Assembly (NCBI RefSeq): GCF_011742555.1
Contig: NZ_JAAQQR010000001.1
Coordinates: forward strand, 372,001 to 436,000
Source of the DNA: Luteibacter jiangsuensis
Lineage (GTDB): Bacteria; Pseudomonadota; Gammaproteobacteria; Xanthomonadales; Rhodanobacteraceae
Reading direction: 5' to 3'
Length of the DNA: 64,000 bases
The position numbers and the translations under genes are program-made. Of this stretch, positions 6,859 to 15,470 are shown in pieces (within the stretch, counting starts at the first letter, position 1; the number at the start of each line of letters is the position of its first letter). The notes beneath the pieces were generated by a model. It searched no databases. It was given only the letters and a program-made list of their open reading frames with translations, and was not told the DNA's origin.

Positions 6859-8883
6859 TCAGCCACCCGGCAGGCATGGGAGGCGAAGCAGGAACCGGCA
6901 ACGCCAGCCTTCCGGTGCATCCGCCACGACGAGCGTTCCCCCATGCGTATGAGCAATGGAGCGCGCTATCGGGAGACCGATGCCGAGGCCTCCTTGTTTG
7001 GTCGTGAAGAATCGCTCGAACACTTGGGTCGCCGCCGTTTCGCCCAGGCCCGGCCCGTTGTCATCGACGACCAGCTCTGCGTGGGCATCTTCCTCGCGCG
7101 TACTCACCCCAATGCGTCGCTCGCTCCCCTCGGTGCCGGCAAGCGCCTGGATGGCGTTGGAGACGAGATTCACGACGATCTGGCCTAGCTGGACGCGGTC
7201 ACCGGTGACCCACAAAGGCTCCCGTGCGAGCGTCTGATCGAGTGTGATGTTGTTGCGGGAGATGTCGTTGGCAACGAGGCGAAGGCTCGCCTGCAGGACG
7301 TCATTCAGATCGACGGCTTCGACCTCCGGTGGTGCGCGACGCGCCATCGCCCGGATGCTGCCCAGCAGGTCCATCGCGCGCGATGTCTGGGTCAGCAAGC
7401 GGGTCGCCAGCGCATCGAGCTCGACCATGTCGGGCTCGGGGCTTGCGAGCCACTTTCGCAGGGCCATGGCGTCGAGGGCGATGACCGCCAAGGGCTGGGC
7501 AACCTCATGCGCGATGGACACGCCGAGGCCACCGAGCATGGCGACGCGCGCCGCGTGGGCACTTTCCGCTTGGGCATCGGCAACCCTTTCCTCGGCAGCC
7601 ACTCGCTCGGATAAGTCATACAAAGTCACGATGCTCGTATGCGGCCGTCCCTCGATGGGTCTTAAGGAAGTCTCGAGATGGCATGGCATCGTCGAGCCGT
7701 CGCGGCGCAGCAGCGTCATGTCTGCCTGCACACGGGACTGGCCTGTCGCACATGCGGCAATGAACCGTGCGCAGTGACTAGTCTGCGGAAGGAAACGCGC
7801 GATGGGACCGACGATGTCGGCTTCACTGCGCGCACCGACCATCCTCAGGAATTCCGTGTTTCCGGAAACGAACTTCAGACCCGAGCGTGCGCGCCGGTGA
7901 ACGGCGGGGTGCGCATCGAGATAGGCTTCGACGTCGTCGATACCAGACGCGATGAGTTCTCGGGCCGTCTCGAACAGGGACCGTGAGTCCACCTCGGCCA
8001 CGGCACAGGGAATGGCATCGAAGAGCTCACGGTAACGGCGCGCCGTCGCTTCGACCGAAGCCACGGTGCCGCCCATGGTGCCCGTATCGGTGATGCCGAC
8101 GTTGGTCACATCGCCGCTGGACGCAGGCCCCGCGAAGGTCACGTTCATCACGCCATCGAAGGCACGCCCATCGAGTGCGCAAAAGCGGGTGGTGACCACC
8201 TGGAAAGTCTCGCCATCCACGGCCTCTGCAATAGCCTCCGCGAAGTCGGCCAGGCTGTCGTCCGGGATGATAAGACCAAGGTTGTCGAGCGGGGCATGCC
8301 GAGAGCTGCTCGAGAACATGTCGAGCGCACTATCTGTCACGCGCAGGACGCGGGCTTCGGCAAGCATGGCGCGGACCATCGCGGGACGTTCAATCAGGAA
8401 GCCGGCAAGGTTGTGTACACCGGCTTCGACAAGTGTCTTCGCGCGTGCCATCACGGCGTCGAAATCGACCGACCACCAGGACGCCGGTGCCGGACATCCG
8501 GAATGGTACGCGCGCTCCTGTCCCTTCTGGATGGCTCCCGTCAGATCGGTGCCGAACTCCACAATGGACGTGTCGCCCAAACGGTGTCCGACGGCGATGC
8601 GCACAATGTGCGCGATGTGGAGATGACCAGAGCGTGTCAGGCGCTCACAAACGCCTGACCAGGTCCGGAGCGTGCGGTGAGCCTCAGGTTCGCGCAGTCC
8701 AGGAAACCGGAAGGATTGGCACCGCAGGCGCTGTTGCAGGCTCTGGCCCAGCATGTCCTTGCGTAGCCAGCCATAGGTACGCTCGGCAGACGCATTCCAG
8801 TCTGTAATGTCACCGTTGCCCGTCAGGGTCACCACCGACCCCGGAAAACCGGACCTCTCACCGAGCGCTGCCATTGCGGTCAT
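6859..8883 (-). CDS. PAS-domain sensor histidine kinase (HisKA type)
   Basis: 674 residues from ATG 8883, preceded by a GAGG ribosome site. A longer start at 8997 would run into the upstream gene. Cytoplasmic: no membrane segments. Domains in order: PAS (about 10-110, GDITDWNASAERTYGW), a middle sensor region with further PAS-like blocks (FDAIPCAVAEVDSRSLFETA; GNTEFLRMVGA), then a HisKA H-box SIAHEVAQPLAVIALD (His459). The HATPase shows N-box IVVNLVSNAIQAL, G1 DNGPGLG and G2 GGLGIGLPIA. Similar to FixL/NtrB-like kinases. No cognate receiver of the NtrC type is adjacent; the NarL-type regulator at 10483 is a poor match for a HisKA kinase, so the partner is unknown. Confidence 0.88.
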   Translation of the reverse strand: MTAMAALGERSGFPGSVVTLTGNGDITDWNASAERTYGWLRKDMLGQSLQQRLRCQSFRFPGLREPEAHRTLRTWSGVCERLTRSGHLHIAHIVRIAVGHRLGDTSIVEFGTDLTGAIQKGQERAYHSGCPAPASWWSVDFDAVMARAKTLVEAGVHNLAGFLIERPAMVRAMLAEARVLRVTDSALDMFSSSSRHAPLDNLGLIIPDDSLADFAEAIAEAVDGETFQVVTTRFCALDGRAFDGVMNVTFAGPASSGDVTNVGITDTGTMGGTVASVEATARRYRELFDAIPCAVAEVDSRSLFETARELIASGIDDVEAYLDAHPAVHRRARSGLKFVSGNTEFLRMVGARSEADIVGPIARFLPQTSHCARFIAACATGQSRVQADMTLLRRDGSTMPCHLETSLRPIEGRPHTSIVTLYDLSERVAAEERVADAQAESAHAARVAMLGGLGVSIAHEVAQPLAVIALDAMALRKWLASPEPDMVELDALATRLLTQTSRAMDLLGSIRAMARRAPPEVEAVDLNDVLQASLRLVANDISRNNITLDQTLAREPLWVTGDRVQLGQIVVNLVSNAIQALAGTEGSERRIGVSTREEDAHAELVVDDNGPGLGETAATQVFERFFTTKQGGLGIGLPIARSIAHTHGGTLVVADAPEGWRCRFLLRLPCLPGG

Positions 8884-8953
8884 CGTTTTCCATCCTCGTA
8901 CTGCGTCGAACCGTTTGCCGTCACAGAAGTGCAATGCCCCTGCCCGGCCGCTG

Positions 8954-9745
8954 TCAGCCCACCCGGTTGCCGGCAAGCGCTGCCTTGCCTGCCGCACTTA
9001 CAGCCCACGCATCGAACGACTGGGGGCCTGTCATCGTCGGCTTCTCGGGCACAAGGGAGCGCCGATCAATCTTTCCGCCGAAATAGGTAGCCTCGTTGGA
9101 GGTCCGGGCCGTGCGCCTGTCGCCCGTCAGGTCGAAGTAGCGCTGGATCCACGTCTCGAACGTGTTTTCCTCGGGCCCTGCTACCGACACGAAGCCATGC
9201 ACGGGCGGTGCGATAGCAACGTCGACAAGGGCCGCGACGGCGTCGTCGATGGCAACCGGGCGAAGATCGGCATCGGGCACAGCCGCAACGTCGCCGTGGG
9301 TGAAGTCATCAGCCATGACTCCGAGCCACTCGAAAAACTGGGTGGAACGGACGATGGTGTACGGCAGGCCCGACCCGACCACCGCCTGCTCCTGTGCGAT
9401 CTTGCCGTGGGCATACGCGATGTGTGGCACCGTGTCGATGCCGACGATGGAGAGGACGACGTGGTGACGGATGCGTGCCGCGCGCGCTGCAGGAATGATG
9501 TGAGTGGCCGCGTTGGCAAAGAAGTTCATGAGCGTTTCTTCGTCGTATGCCGGCACGTTGGTGGCATCGATGACGACCTCCGCGCCGTTCATCGCATCGG
9601 CAAGCCCTTCGCCGGTGACGAGGTCGACACCGGTACGGCGCGATGCGGCGAATACATCCCACCCCTTGCTCTCGAGCAATTTGACGGCCTTTGCGCCGGT
9701 CATGCCACTACCGCCGAGCACGACAGCCTTTCGTTTTTCGTTCAT
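8954..9745 (-). CDS. NAD(P)-binding atypical short-chain dehydrogenase (NmrA-like)
   Basis: 263 residues with a Rossmann nucleotide-binding start (AVVLGGSGMTGAKAVKLLESKGWDV; GGxGxxG type) and an NmrA/SDR_a5-like core (VVIDATNVP..., VVLSIVGID, YAHGKIAQEQAVVGSGLPYTIVRSTQFFEW). The Tyr-Lys catalytic pair is atypical (YAHGK). Substrate unknown; such proteins act as oxidoreductases or redox sensors. Lies 70 bp upstream of the PAS kinase on the same strand and downstream of an AraC gene, so the three may form one transcription unit. Confidence 0.8.
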   Translation of the reverse strand: MNEKRKAVVLGGSGMTGAKAVKLLESKGWDVFAASRRTGVDLVTGEGLADAMNGAEVVIDATNVPAYDEETLMNFFANAATHIIPAARAARIRHHVVLSIVGIDTVPHIAYAHGKIAQEQAVVGSGLPYTIVRSTQFFEWLGVMADDFTHGDVAAVPDADLRPVAIDDAVAALVDVAIAPPVHGFVSVAGPEENTFETWIQRYFDLTGDRRTARTSNEATYFGGKIDRRSLVPEKPTMTGPQSFDAWAVSAAGKAALAGNRVG

Positions 9746-9825
9746 GGCTCACCTCTTTCTGGTACTTGGTTTGATGTTGCGCAGGCCAGGAGCCGTCTGC
9801 GGCGCATGCACGGGAAGTGCTGCGC

Positions 9826-10227
9826 TCACTCTCCCAGACGTTTTCGGTAGGTGCCTGGTGACATCCGGAACAGCCGCGTGAATGCGTTGGTAAAGTGCGC
9901 CTGGTCGAAAAAGCCCAGGGTAACGGCGATGTCGACGATGGCATCGGGGCCATCGAGGAGGTCCAGGGCCCGGCGCATCCGCTGCTGAAGGTGCCAGCGT
10001 GACGGCGTCATGCCGGTGCTCACCTTGAACGCGCGGGTGAAATGGCTTCTCGACACCCCGCATTCGGAGACAGCCGCCATAAGGGCGCAGTGGATGGAGA
10101 CCTCTCGACCCAGGTGACGCTGCGCGATGATGAGCTGCCTTGGGCGCAGGGCTCCCCGTGAGCGCGGATTGGCGTGCACGGCAAGTTCGACAGGCTTCGA
10201 TTCGTTTGACGCAACGACACAGGACAT
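9826..10227 (-). CDS. Short AraC-family transcriptional regulator
   Basis: 133 residues from ATG 10227, with GGGGAAGA as ribosome site. Only the AraC DNA-binding domain is present: two helix-turn-helix units (VSIHCALMAAVSECGVSRSHFTRAFKVSTGM and IVDIAVTLGFFDQAHFTNAFTRLFRMSPGTYRKR), preceded by about 35 unconserved residues instead of a ligand domain. The frame is open upstream to 10911 but runs antisense to the response regulator, so the long form is not credible. It likely controls the SDR and kinase genes downstream. Confidence 0.85.
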   Translation of the reverse strand: MSCVVASNESKPVELAVHANPRSRGALRPRQLIIAQRHLGREVSIHCALMAAVSECGVSRSHFTRAFKVSTGMTPSRWHLQQRMRRALDLLDGPDAIVDIAVTLGFFDQAHFTNAFTRLFRMSPGTYRKRLGE

Positions 10228-10342
10228 GAGTCTTCCCCGGCATCGCCGGCGCATGGGAGCCGGCACGTTTAGCGTAGGGTGCGCGTGGATGACCGAAAAT
10301 CTGCGGACGGGCCCAGGATGGACACGGAGGTGGGGAAATCCC

Positions 10343-10358
10343 TGACACTTTCGTGTCA
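10343..10358. promoter_or_regulatory. Perfect palindrome in the divergent AraC/response-regulator gap
   Basis: TGACAC-TTTC-GTGTCA, 6-bp arms with a 4-bp centre, lying 116 bp from the AraC start and 125 bp from the regulator start. It could be an operator for either product; no known consensus is matched. Confidence 0.4.
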
Positions 10359-10482
10359 CGCGCCGGGCAGCCTGCGTCAATTCATCCATATGGGTATTGA
10401 TAAACGCGCTTCGTCGCCGGACGATCAGGCGACGACAGGCGGCCTCCCGCCCTTGGTCGGGCTCAGACAGAAGGGGTACACG

Positions 10483-11115
10483 GTGAACGAGCCCAGCGAG
10501 ACGACGATCACGGTGCTTATCACGGATGACCATCCAGCCATGCGTCAGGGCCTTGCATCGGCGATCGCAAGGGAACCGGACATGACGGTGGTCGCCGAGG
10601 CGGCCGATGGTGCGGAAGCCGTGTCCATGTACCGCCTCCATCGTCCCAGTGTTGCCTTGCTCGACCTGCAGATGCCCCGCGTCGACGGCATCGAGGCCAT
10701 GGAAACCATCAAGGCCGACTTCCCCGATGCCAATCTGATCGTGCTGACCAGTTACCCCGGGGACGCACGCGTTACGCGGGCCCTGTCGCTCGGAGCGACG
10801 TCGTACCTGCTGAAGACCGCCACCCTCGACGAGATCACCCGTGCCATTCGCTCGTCCCTGACGGGTCGCCATGTCGTCGCTCCGGAGATTGCCTACGACA
10901 TCGCGCGGCATGCAGGCTCCGAACCGCTCACCGTCAGGGAACTCAAGGTGCTTCGTCTGGCCGGTGCCGGCCAGAGCAACAAGGCCATTGCCGCGGCCCT
11001 GTTCGTGTCGGAAGACACGGTCAAGTCACGCATGCGTAGCATCATGGCCAAGCTCGGTGCACTCGACCGGACACACGCGGTCATGATTGCCGTGCAACGG
11101 GGCTTCCTCGACTAG
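10483..11115 (+). CDS. NarL/FixJ-family response regulator
   Basis: 210 residues from GTG 10483, chosen for its AGAAGGGG ribosome site and because the receiver starts there; the frame is open further upstream. Receiver domain (8-125): DD at 15-16, phospho-acceptor Asp61 (LLDLQMPRVDG), Thr/Ser in VLTSY, Lys in YLLKT. C-terminal LuxR HTH: LTVRELKVLRLAGAGQSNKAIAAALFVSEDTVKSRM. Heads a plus-strand series with AhpD-like, cupin and HisKA_3 kinase genes. The kinase at 12422 is of the right class to be its partner. Confidence 0.9.
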   Translation: MNEPSETTITVLITDDHPAMRQGLASAIAREPDMTVVAEAADGAEAVSMYRLHRPSVALLDLQMPRVDGIEAMETIKADFPDANLIVLTSYPGDARVTRALSLGATSYLLKTATLDEITRAIRSSLTGRHVVAPEIAYDIARHAGSEPLTVRELKVLRLAGAGQSNKAIAAALFVSEDTVKSRMRSIMAKLGALDRTHAVMIAVQRGFLD

Positions 11116-11337
11116 CGTTGAGGCAGGTACCCGTTCGCGGTCTGCGCCTTTCGTCCAATACCACACCCTTCGCCCAGCGCAGTCTGCGTGCCGCGACGTG
11201 ATGCTCGCGCACCACGCGAGTACGGACACGTCAGCCGGACATGGCGGATGGGTGCGCCCCTCTGCGCCGTCCTGTCCATCTCATCGTGCCGCCCAGTGCG
11301 GCATGCGGCACTGACTCCGACTGCAGGACAACCAGAA

Positions 11338-11817
11338 ATGACCGAACGATTCGACTACATGAAGCTTTCCGGCGAGATGACCAGGAAGCTCATGGAATTG
11401 AGTTTCCTCGACGAGAAATCCGCCATCGGCAAGGAGATCCACGACTTGCTCAAGATTCGCGCCTCGCAGATGAATGGGTGCGCGTTTTGCGTCGACATGC
11501 ACGTCAAGCAGGCCACGCTCCATGGCGAGCGCCCCCTTCGCATGCACCACGTCGCCATATGGCGCGAGTCGACGCTGTTCTCTCCCGAGGAGCGTGCTGC
11601 ACTGGCGTGGACTGAAGCGCTCACCGTCATTCCTCACGGCGGTGTACCCGATGCGCTCTTTGCCGAGGTCCGAGAACACTTCTCGGAGAAGGAAATCTCG
11701 GATCTGACCTTCGCCATCATGATCATCAACGCCTGGAACCGGGCCAACGTCGCCGCACTGGCACCACCAGGAGCGCACGACAAGGAATGGGGCCTCGACA
11801 AGGCCAACCTCACCTGA
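11338..11817 (+). CDS. Carboxymuconolactone decarboxylase/AhpD-like protein
   Basis: 159 residues from ATG 11338 (MTERFDYMKLSGEM). Shows the AhpD-family active-site pattern NGCAFCVDMHVKQA (CxxC plus His four residues on), typical of thiol-based alkylhydroperoxidase-like enzymes that act on peroxides. The rest fits the CMD fold (LAWTEALTVIPHGGVPDALFAEVREHFSEKEI). 222 bp after the response regulator and 15 bp before the cupin gene, so probably under the same signalling control. The reaction is inferred from family only. Confidence 0.87.
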   Translation: MTERFDYMKLSGEMTRKLMELSFLDEKSAIGKEIHDLLKIRASQMNGCAFCVDMHVKQATLHGERPLRMHHVAIWRESTLFSPEERAALAWTEALTVIPHGGVPDALFAEVREHFSEKEISDLTFAIMIINAWNRANVAALAPPGAHDKEWGLDKANLT

Positions 11818-11832
11818 CCAAGGAGAAACACC

Positions 11833-12252
11833 ATGCGCAACATCAAGACCTTGCTCCTCGCCCTTCTCCTTACGCCGTTGCCCGCCCTGGCCGGCAAGAT
11901 GGAACTGCCGCACGCCACCGTCACCGATCTCATGACGAAGGTGCTCGATGACGAGCCAGGCAAGGCCATTACCGCGTTTACCGTCGAGTTCAAGCCCGGC
12001 GCCGTCGACCCGGTGCACCGCCATGACGCACATGCCATCGTTTATGTGCTCGAAGGGACGATCGTCATGGGCCTGAAAGGGCAGCCGGAGGTGACGCTCA
12101 AGCCTGGCGACACGTTCTACGAAGGCCCGAACGATATCCACACGATCGGACGCAATGCCAGCAAGACGGCGCCGGCCAAGTTCATCGTGTTCATGCTCAA
12201 GGACAAGGACGCCCCGTTGCTGACCCCCGTCGACGACCACGTTGGCCACTGA
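11833..12252 (+). CDS. Secreted cupin-domain protein
   Basis: 139 residues with a Sec signal peptide (MRNIKTLLLALLLTPLPALA-GK) and one cupin barrel: VEFKPGAVDPVHRHDAHAIVYVLEGTI (first metal motif with two His and Glu) and PGDTFYEGPNDIHTIGRN (second motif, His). A metal-binding periplasmic protein of unknown substrate; such proteins often accompany AhpD-like genes. RBS AAGGAG is 8 bp before the start. Confidence 0.85.
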   Translation: MRNIKTLLLALLLTPLPALAGKMELPHATVTDLMTKVLDDEPGKAITAFTVEFKPGAVDPVHRHDAHAIVYVLEGTIVMGLKGQPEVTLKPGDTFYEGPNDIHTIGRNASKTAPAKFIVFMLKDKDAPLLTPVDDHVGH

Positions 12253-12421
12253 CCCATGTTTCCCTGCCCCGCCCCGGGGCAGGGTTTCAGGCGGGCAGGA
12301 CGTTTGCGGGGACTCCGGCCGTGATCTGATCGATTCCCATGCGCCTCGCGCTTGTTTCGTTCCCCTTCCTCAGTGCACTCTGCCCCTGTCCGGACGCCGT
12401 ACCCGCGCCAAGGAAAAAACG

Positions 12422-15400
12422 ATGCCATCCCGGGGAAGCTTTCCCTTCATTCTTCTGACGGCACTGCTTGCCGCTACGTGGCTGCGCCCGTCGTCCGCAA
12501 TCGAGGCACCGGGCAACGTGCCCGAGTCGCTCGGCAGCTTCCATCACACCGCCTTCCTGCGCAAAGACGGTGCGCCGGGAGATGTGTCGAGTGTCGAGAG
12601 AACCGCAGACGGCTTTCTGTGGCTTGCCGGCACGCGAGGTGTGACACGGTTCGATGGCGCGCGTTTTGACGAGTTCGTCCCGCTGCCCGGTGAGCACTAC
12701 GAACAACCGCAGCTCAACCGCGTCTATCCCGCCACTGGCGGGGGCTTGTGGCTGCTCAACGAAACGCATGGCCCGACACTGCTCCGGGACGGGCACCTTT
12801 TCGACAAGGGCGCGGTGGCCGGCTTTGTGGGCTCGAGCGGACGCATGTTTCGCGGGCCCGACGCCAGGGAGTGGGCGGTCACCTCGGACGCGGTCATGCG
12901 CTACGACGGACAGCAATGGCGAGTGTTCGCCCGCTCGGCGAAAGACGGCATCTTCCATGACGCCACCTTCGACGCTCACGGCAATCTGTGGGTCGTGCGA
13001 GGGACCGGCGTGGAAGTCGCACGCGGCGGCAAGGGGCCGCTCGTCCCGGCCGAGGGTGCCCCCGCCAATGTGCGCCGCATTGGCGCCGGCGCCTCCGGGC
13101 GCCTGTATCTGCGGCGCGCAAACGATGTGGCCATCTACCGTGACAACGGCCGCACGATGAGCGAGGCGGCAAAGCCCATTGCCAGCTATGCCAACGAGGC
13201 GCGCGAGTCCCCATCCGGGTCACTGTGGATGACCAGCCCCACGCGCGGCATCGTCTATGCCTCCGCCGAGTCCCTTGCAGCAGCCGAACGCAATGGCACC
13301 ACGCCGATGGTCGAGGTGTTCGACAAGGCCGACGGCCTCAGTGGCACGTACCCCTGGCCCATCTGGTTCGACGACGATGGCGGGACCTGGATCGGAACAG
13401 ATTCCGGCATCGACCGCTTCCGCCGCGCGGCGTTTACAAAAGTGCGGCTGCCACAGGGCATCCACGAGGTGTCGGCCGCCGTTTCCGCGGACGGGACGAT
13501 CTGGGTCGGCAGCGAGACGATGCCGGTGCTTCGTGTCGATCCCAAGGGGCCGGTGACGGAAACCGTCGTACCAAAGGAAGCGCTGGGGATGTCGTACGAC
13601 CCGGCATCGCAAACGGCGCTCGCCGCCACGCCCGAGGGTATCTGGCAGCTCGCTCCAGGTGATCCCGTTCTCGTGGCGCCGCGTCCGGCCGACGGCGGCA
13701 CAATCATCAACTGTGTCGCCAAGGACCTGCAGGGACGCATCATCGCCTGCGCTTCGCTACCGACGCATGGCCTGACCATCTGGAACGGCAAGACGTGGGA
13801 AAACCTCATCCGTGGCCCCCTGCGGGTCCGCTCTGTGACCATCGGTCCGGACAATGCGCTGTGGGCACCCACGGTATCCCGCAACCAGTTGTTTGTCTCC
13901 CGCGACAACAACCTTACCGAGTACGGTGCGCGCGACGGGTTGTCTGCCGGCACGGTCAAGGCGGTCCTCGCGCTCGGCGCTCAGGCATGGATTGGTGGCG
14001 ATGCGGGGTTGCAGTACTTCGATGGCACCGCCTTTGCCTCCGTGCACACGATGACACCCGACGTGTTCGTGCCTGCCACCGGGGTGGTCCTCGACAAGCA
14101 GGGCTCACTTTGGGTCCAGACGCTCCAGGGCGTGGTCCGTGTCCCGCGCGACGAGGTGCAGAAGTTCCTCGCCAATCACGACTACAAGGTGTCTTACCGC
14201 CTCTACACGTCCGAAGACGGCATTCCGGGATCCCCCGACCCGGACCGAACGCTGCCAACGCTCAGGTTGTCCGATGACGGACGCATCTGGGCGCAGACGA
14301 CCACGGGACTTGCATGGATCTCACCCGACTTGCCAGAGCGAGCGCCTTCGCGGCTGCGCCTGTATGTGGAGTCCTTGTCGACGGAGTCGGCCACGCACGA
14401 GGCGACCGGCGCGATCCGGCTGCAGCCCGATGAGCAGACCTTCCGCATCACCTACACCACGCCTTACCTGACGGCGCCGGACGCCGTGCGCTTTTCCTAT
14501 CGGCTCGTTGGATACAACGACGAGTGGCAGGACGCGGGAATGCGCCGCGAAGCCGTCTTCACCAAGGTGCCGCCCGGGTCGTACCGCTTTGAACTCAAAG
14601 CCAGCGCCGAAGGTACGGTGGATGCTGCCATCGCTGCCGTCGACATCGAACGAGTGCCTGCGGTCCACGAGACCTGGTGGTTCCGTTCGCTCGGCATCGT
14701 CCCCGTCCTGCTCGCCATCTGGCTCGTGTTTCACCTGCGTACCCGGCGGCTCGAAGAAAAACTACGCATCCGCTCGGCCGAGCGCGAGGCAGTGGCGCGG
14801 GACATCCACGACACCCTGCTCCAGCGTCTGCATGCGCTGCTGGTGTCCCTGCAGTCGTTCGCCGCGGATGGGTCGCTGCAACGCCGGCAACAAGACGAGG
14901 TGGTGCGAATGGCCGATGCAGCGCGCCAGGGCATCGTGGAAGCGCGCCACAAGCTCATCGCCCTGCGCGGTGCAGGTGACCAGCGGCTCGATCTCTATGA
15001 CGCGCTCAGCCGTGAGGGACGACGCCTGCAGGAAGGCACCGAGGTGGGCTTTTCGGTCAAGCTCGCCGGCGGAGCCGCCGTCATTGCCGATCTCCATGCC
15101 GAGGACCTCCGGGACATGGCCACGGAGGCGCTGCGCAACGCGTTCCACCACGCGCGTGCGTCGCGCGTTGAGGTAACCATCAACGTTGACCAGCACGCGC
15201 TCTGGGTGGTGGTCGCCGATGACGGCGTCGGATTCTCGCAGGCCGAGGTCGAACGCGCGATGGCCGCCGGTCACTTCGGCCTCAAGGGATTACAGGAGCG
15301 GGCCGACCAGATCCGGGCGCACGTCCATATCGACACCGAACCAGGCCACGGCACGGAAGTCCACATCCGCCACTCTCTGCGACCGGGCGACGCCAGTCCC

Positions 15401-15442
15401 CCGGCACGGTCCCGCTCCGCCGTGCGGCGTTTCTTTCCGTAA
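12422..15442 (+). CDS. Two-component regulator propeller sensor kinase (Reg_prop–YYY–HisKA_3)
   Basis: 1006 residues from ATG 12422. Signal peptide or anchor (FPFILLTALLAATWLRPSSA), then a large periplasmic beta-propeller with repeated short motifs such as DGFLWLAGTRGVTRFDG, DDGGTWIGTDSGIDRF and DGTIWVGSE. A Y_Y_Y-type immunoglobulin-like domain follows (FSYRLVGYNDEWQDAG...VPPGSYRFELKA), then one membrane span (FRSLGIVPVLLAIWLVFHL). The cytoplasmic end has an H-box DIHDTLLQRLHALL (His796) and HATPase (MATEALRNAFHHARAS, DDGVGFS, HFGLKGLQERA). Likely senses an extracellular carbohydrate or other ligand and signals to the NarL-type regulator at 10483. Convergent with hmp. Confidence 0.92.
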   Translation: MPSRGSFPFILLTALLAATWLRPSSAIEAPGNVPESLGSFHHTAFLRKDGAPGDVSSVERTADGFLWLAGTRGVTRFDGARFDEFVPLPGEHYEQPQLNRVYPATGGGLWLLNETHGPTLLRDGHLFDKGAVAGFVGSSGRMFRGPDAREWAVTSDAVMRYDGQQWRVFARSAKDGIFHDATFDAHGNLWVVRGTGVEVARGGKGPLVPAEGAPANVRRIGAGASGRLYLRRANDVAIYRDNGRTMSEAAKPIASYANEARESPSGSLWMTSPTRGIVYASAESLAAAERNGTTPMVEVFDKADGLSGTYPWPIWFDDDGGTWIGTDSGIDRFRRAAFTKVRLPQGIHEVSAAVSADGTIWVGSETMPVLRVDPKGPVTETVVPKEALGMSYDPASQTALAATPEGIWQLAPGDPVLVAPRPADGGTIINCVAKDLQGRIIACASLPTHGLTIWNGKTWENLIRGPLRVRSVTIGPDNALWAPTVSRNQLFVSRDNNLTEYGARDGLSAGTVKAVLALGAQAWIGGDAGLQYFDGTAFASVHTMTPDVFVPATGVVLDKQGSLWVQTLQGVVRVPRDEVQKFLANHDYKVSYRLYTSEDGIPGSPDPDRTLPTLRLSDDGRIWAQTTTGLAWISPDLPERAPSRLRLYVESLSTESATHEATGAIRLQPDEQTFRITYTTPYLTAPDAVRFSYRLVGYNDEWQDAGMRREAVFTKVPPGSYRFELKASAEGTVDAAIAAVDIERVPAVHETWWFRSLGIVPVLLAIWLVFHLRTRRLEEKLRIRSAEREAVARDIHDTLLQRLHALLVSLQSFAADGSLQRRQQDEVVRMADAARQGIVEARHKLIALRGAGDQRLDLYDALSREGRRLQEGTEVGFSVKLAGGAAVIADLHAEDLRDMATEALRNAFHHARASRVEVTINVDQHALWVVVADDGVGFSQAEVERAMAAGHFGLKGLQERADQIRAHVHIDTEPGHGTEVHIRHSLRPGDASPPARSRSAVRRFFP

Positions 15443-15470
15443 CGCCGCCGCGAGCGGACAGCCAGCAGGG

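Noticed and set aside
9826-10911. Long 361-codon version of the AraC gene
   Set aside because: The first 228 codons run antisense to the response regulator; a good start and RBS exist at 10227.
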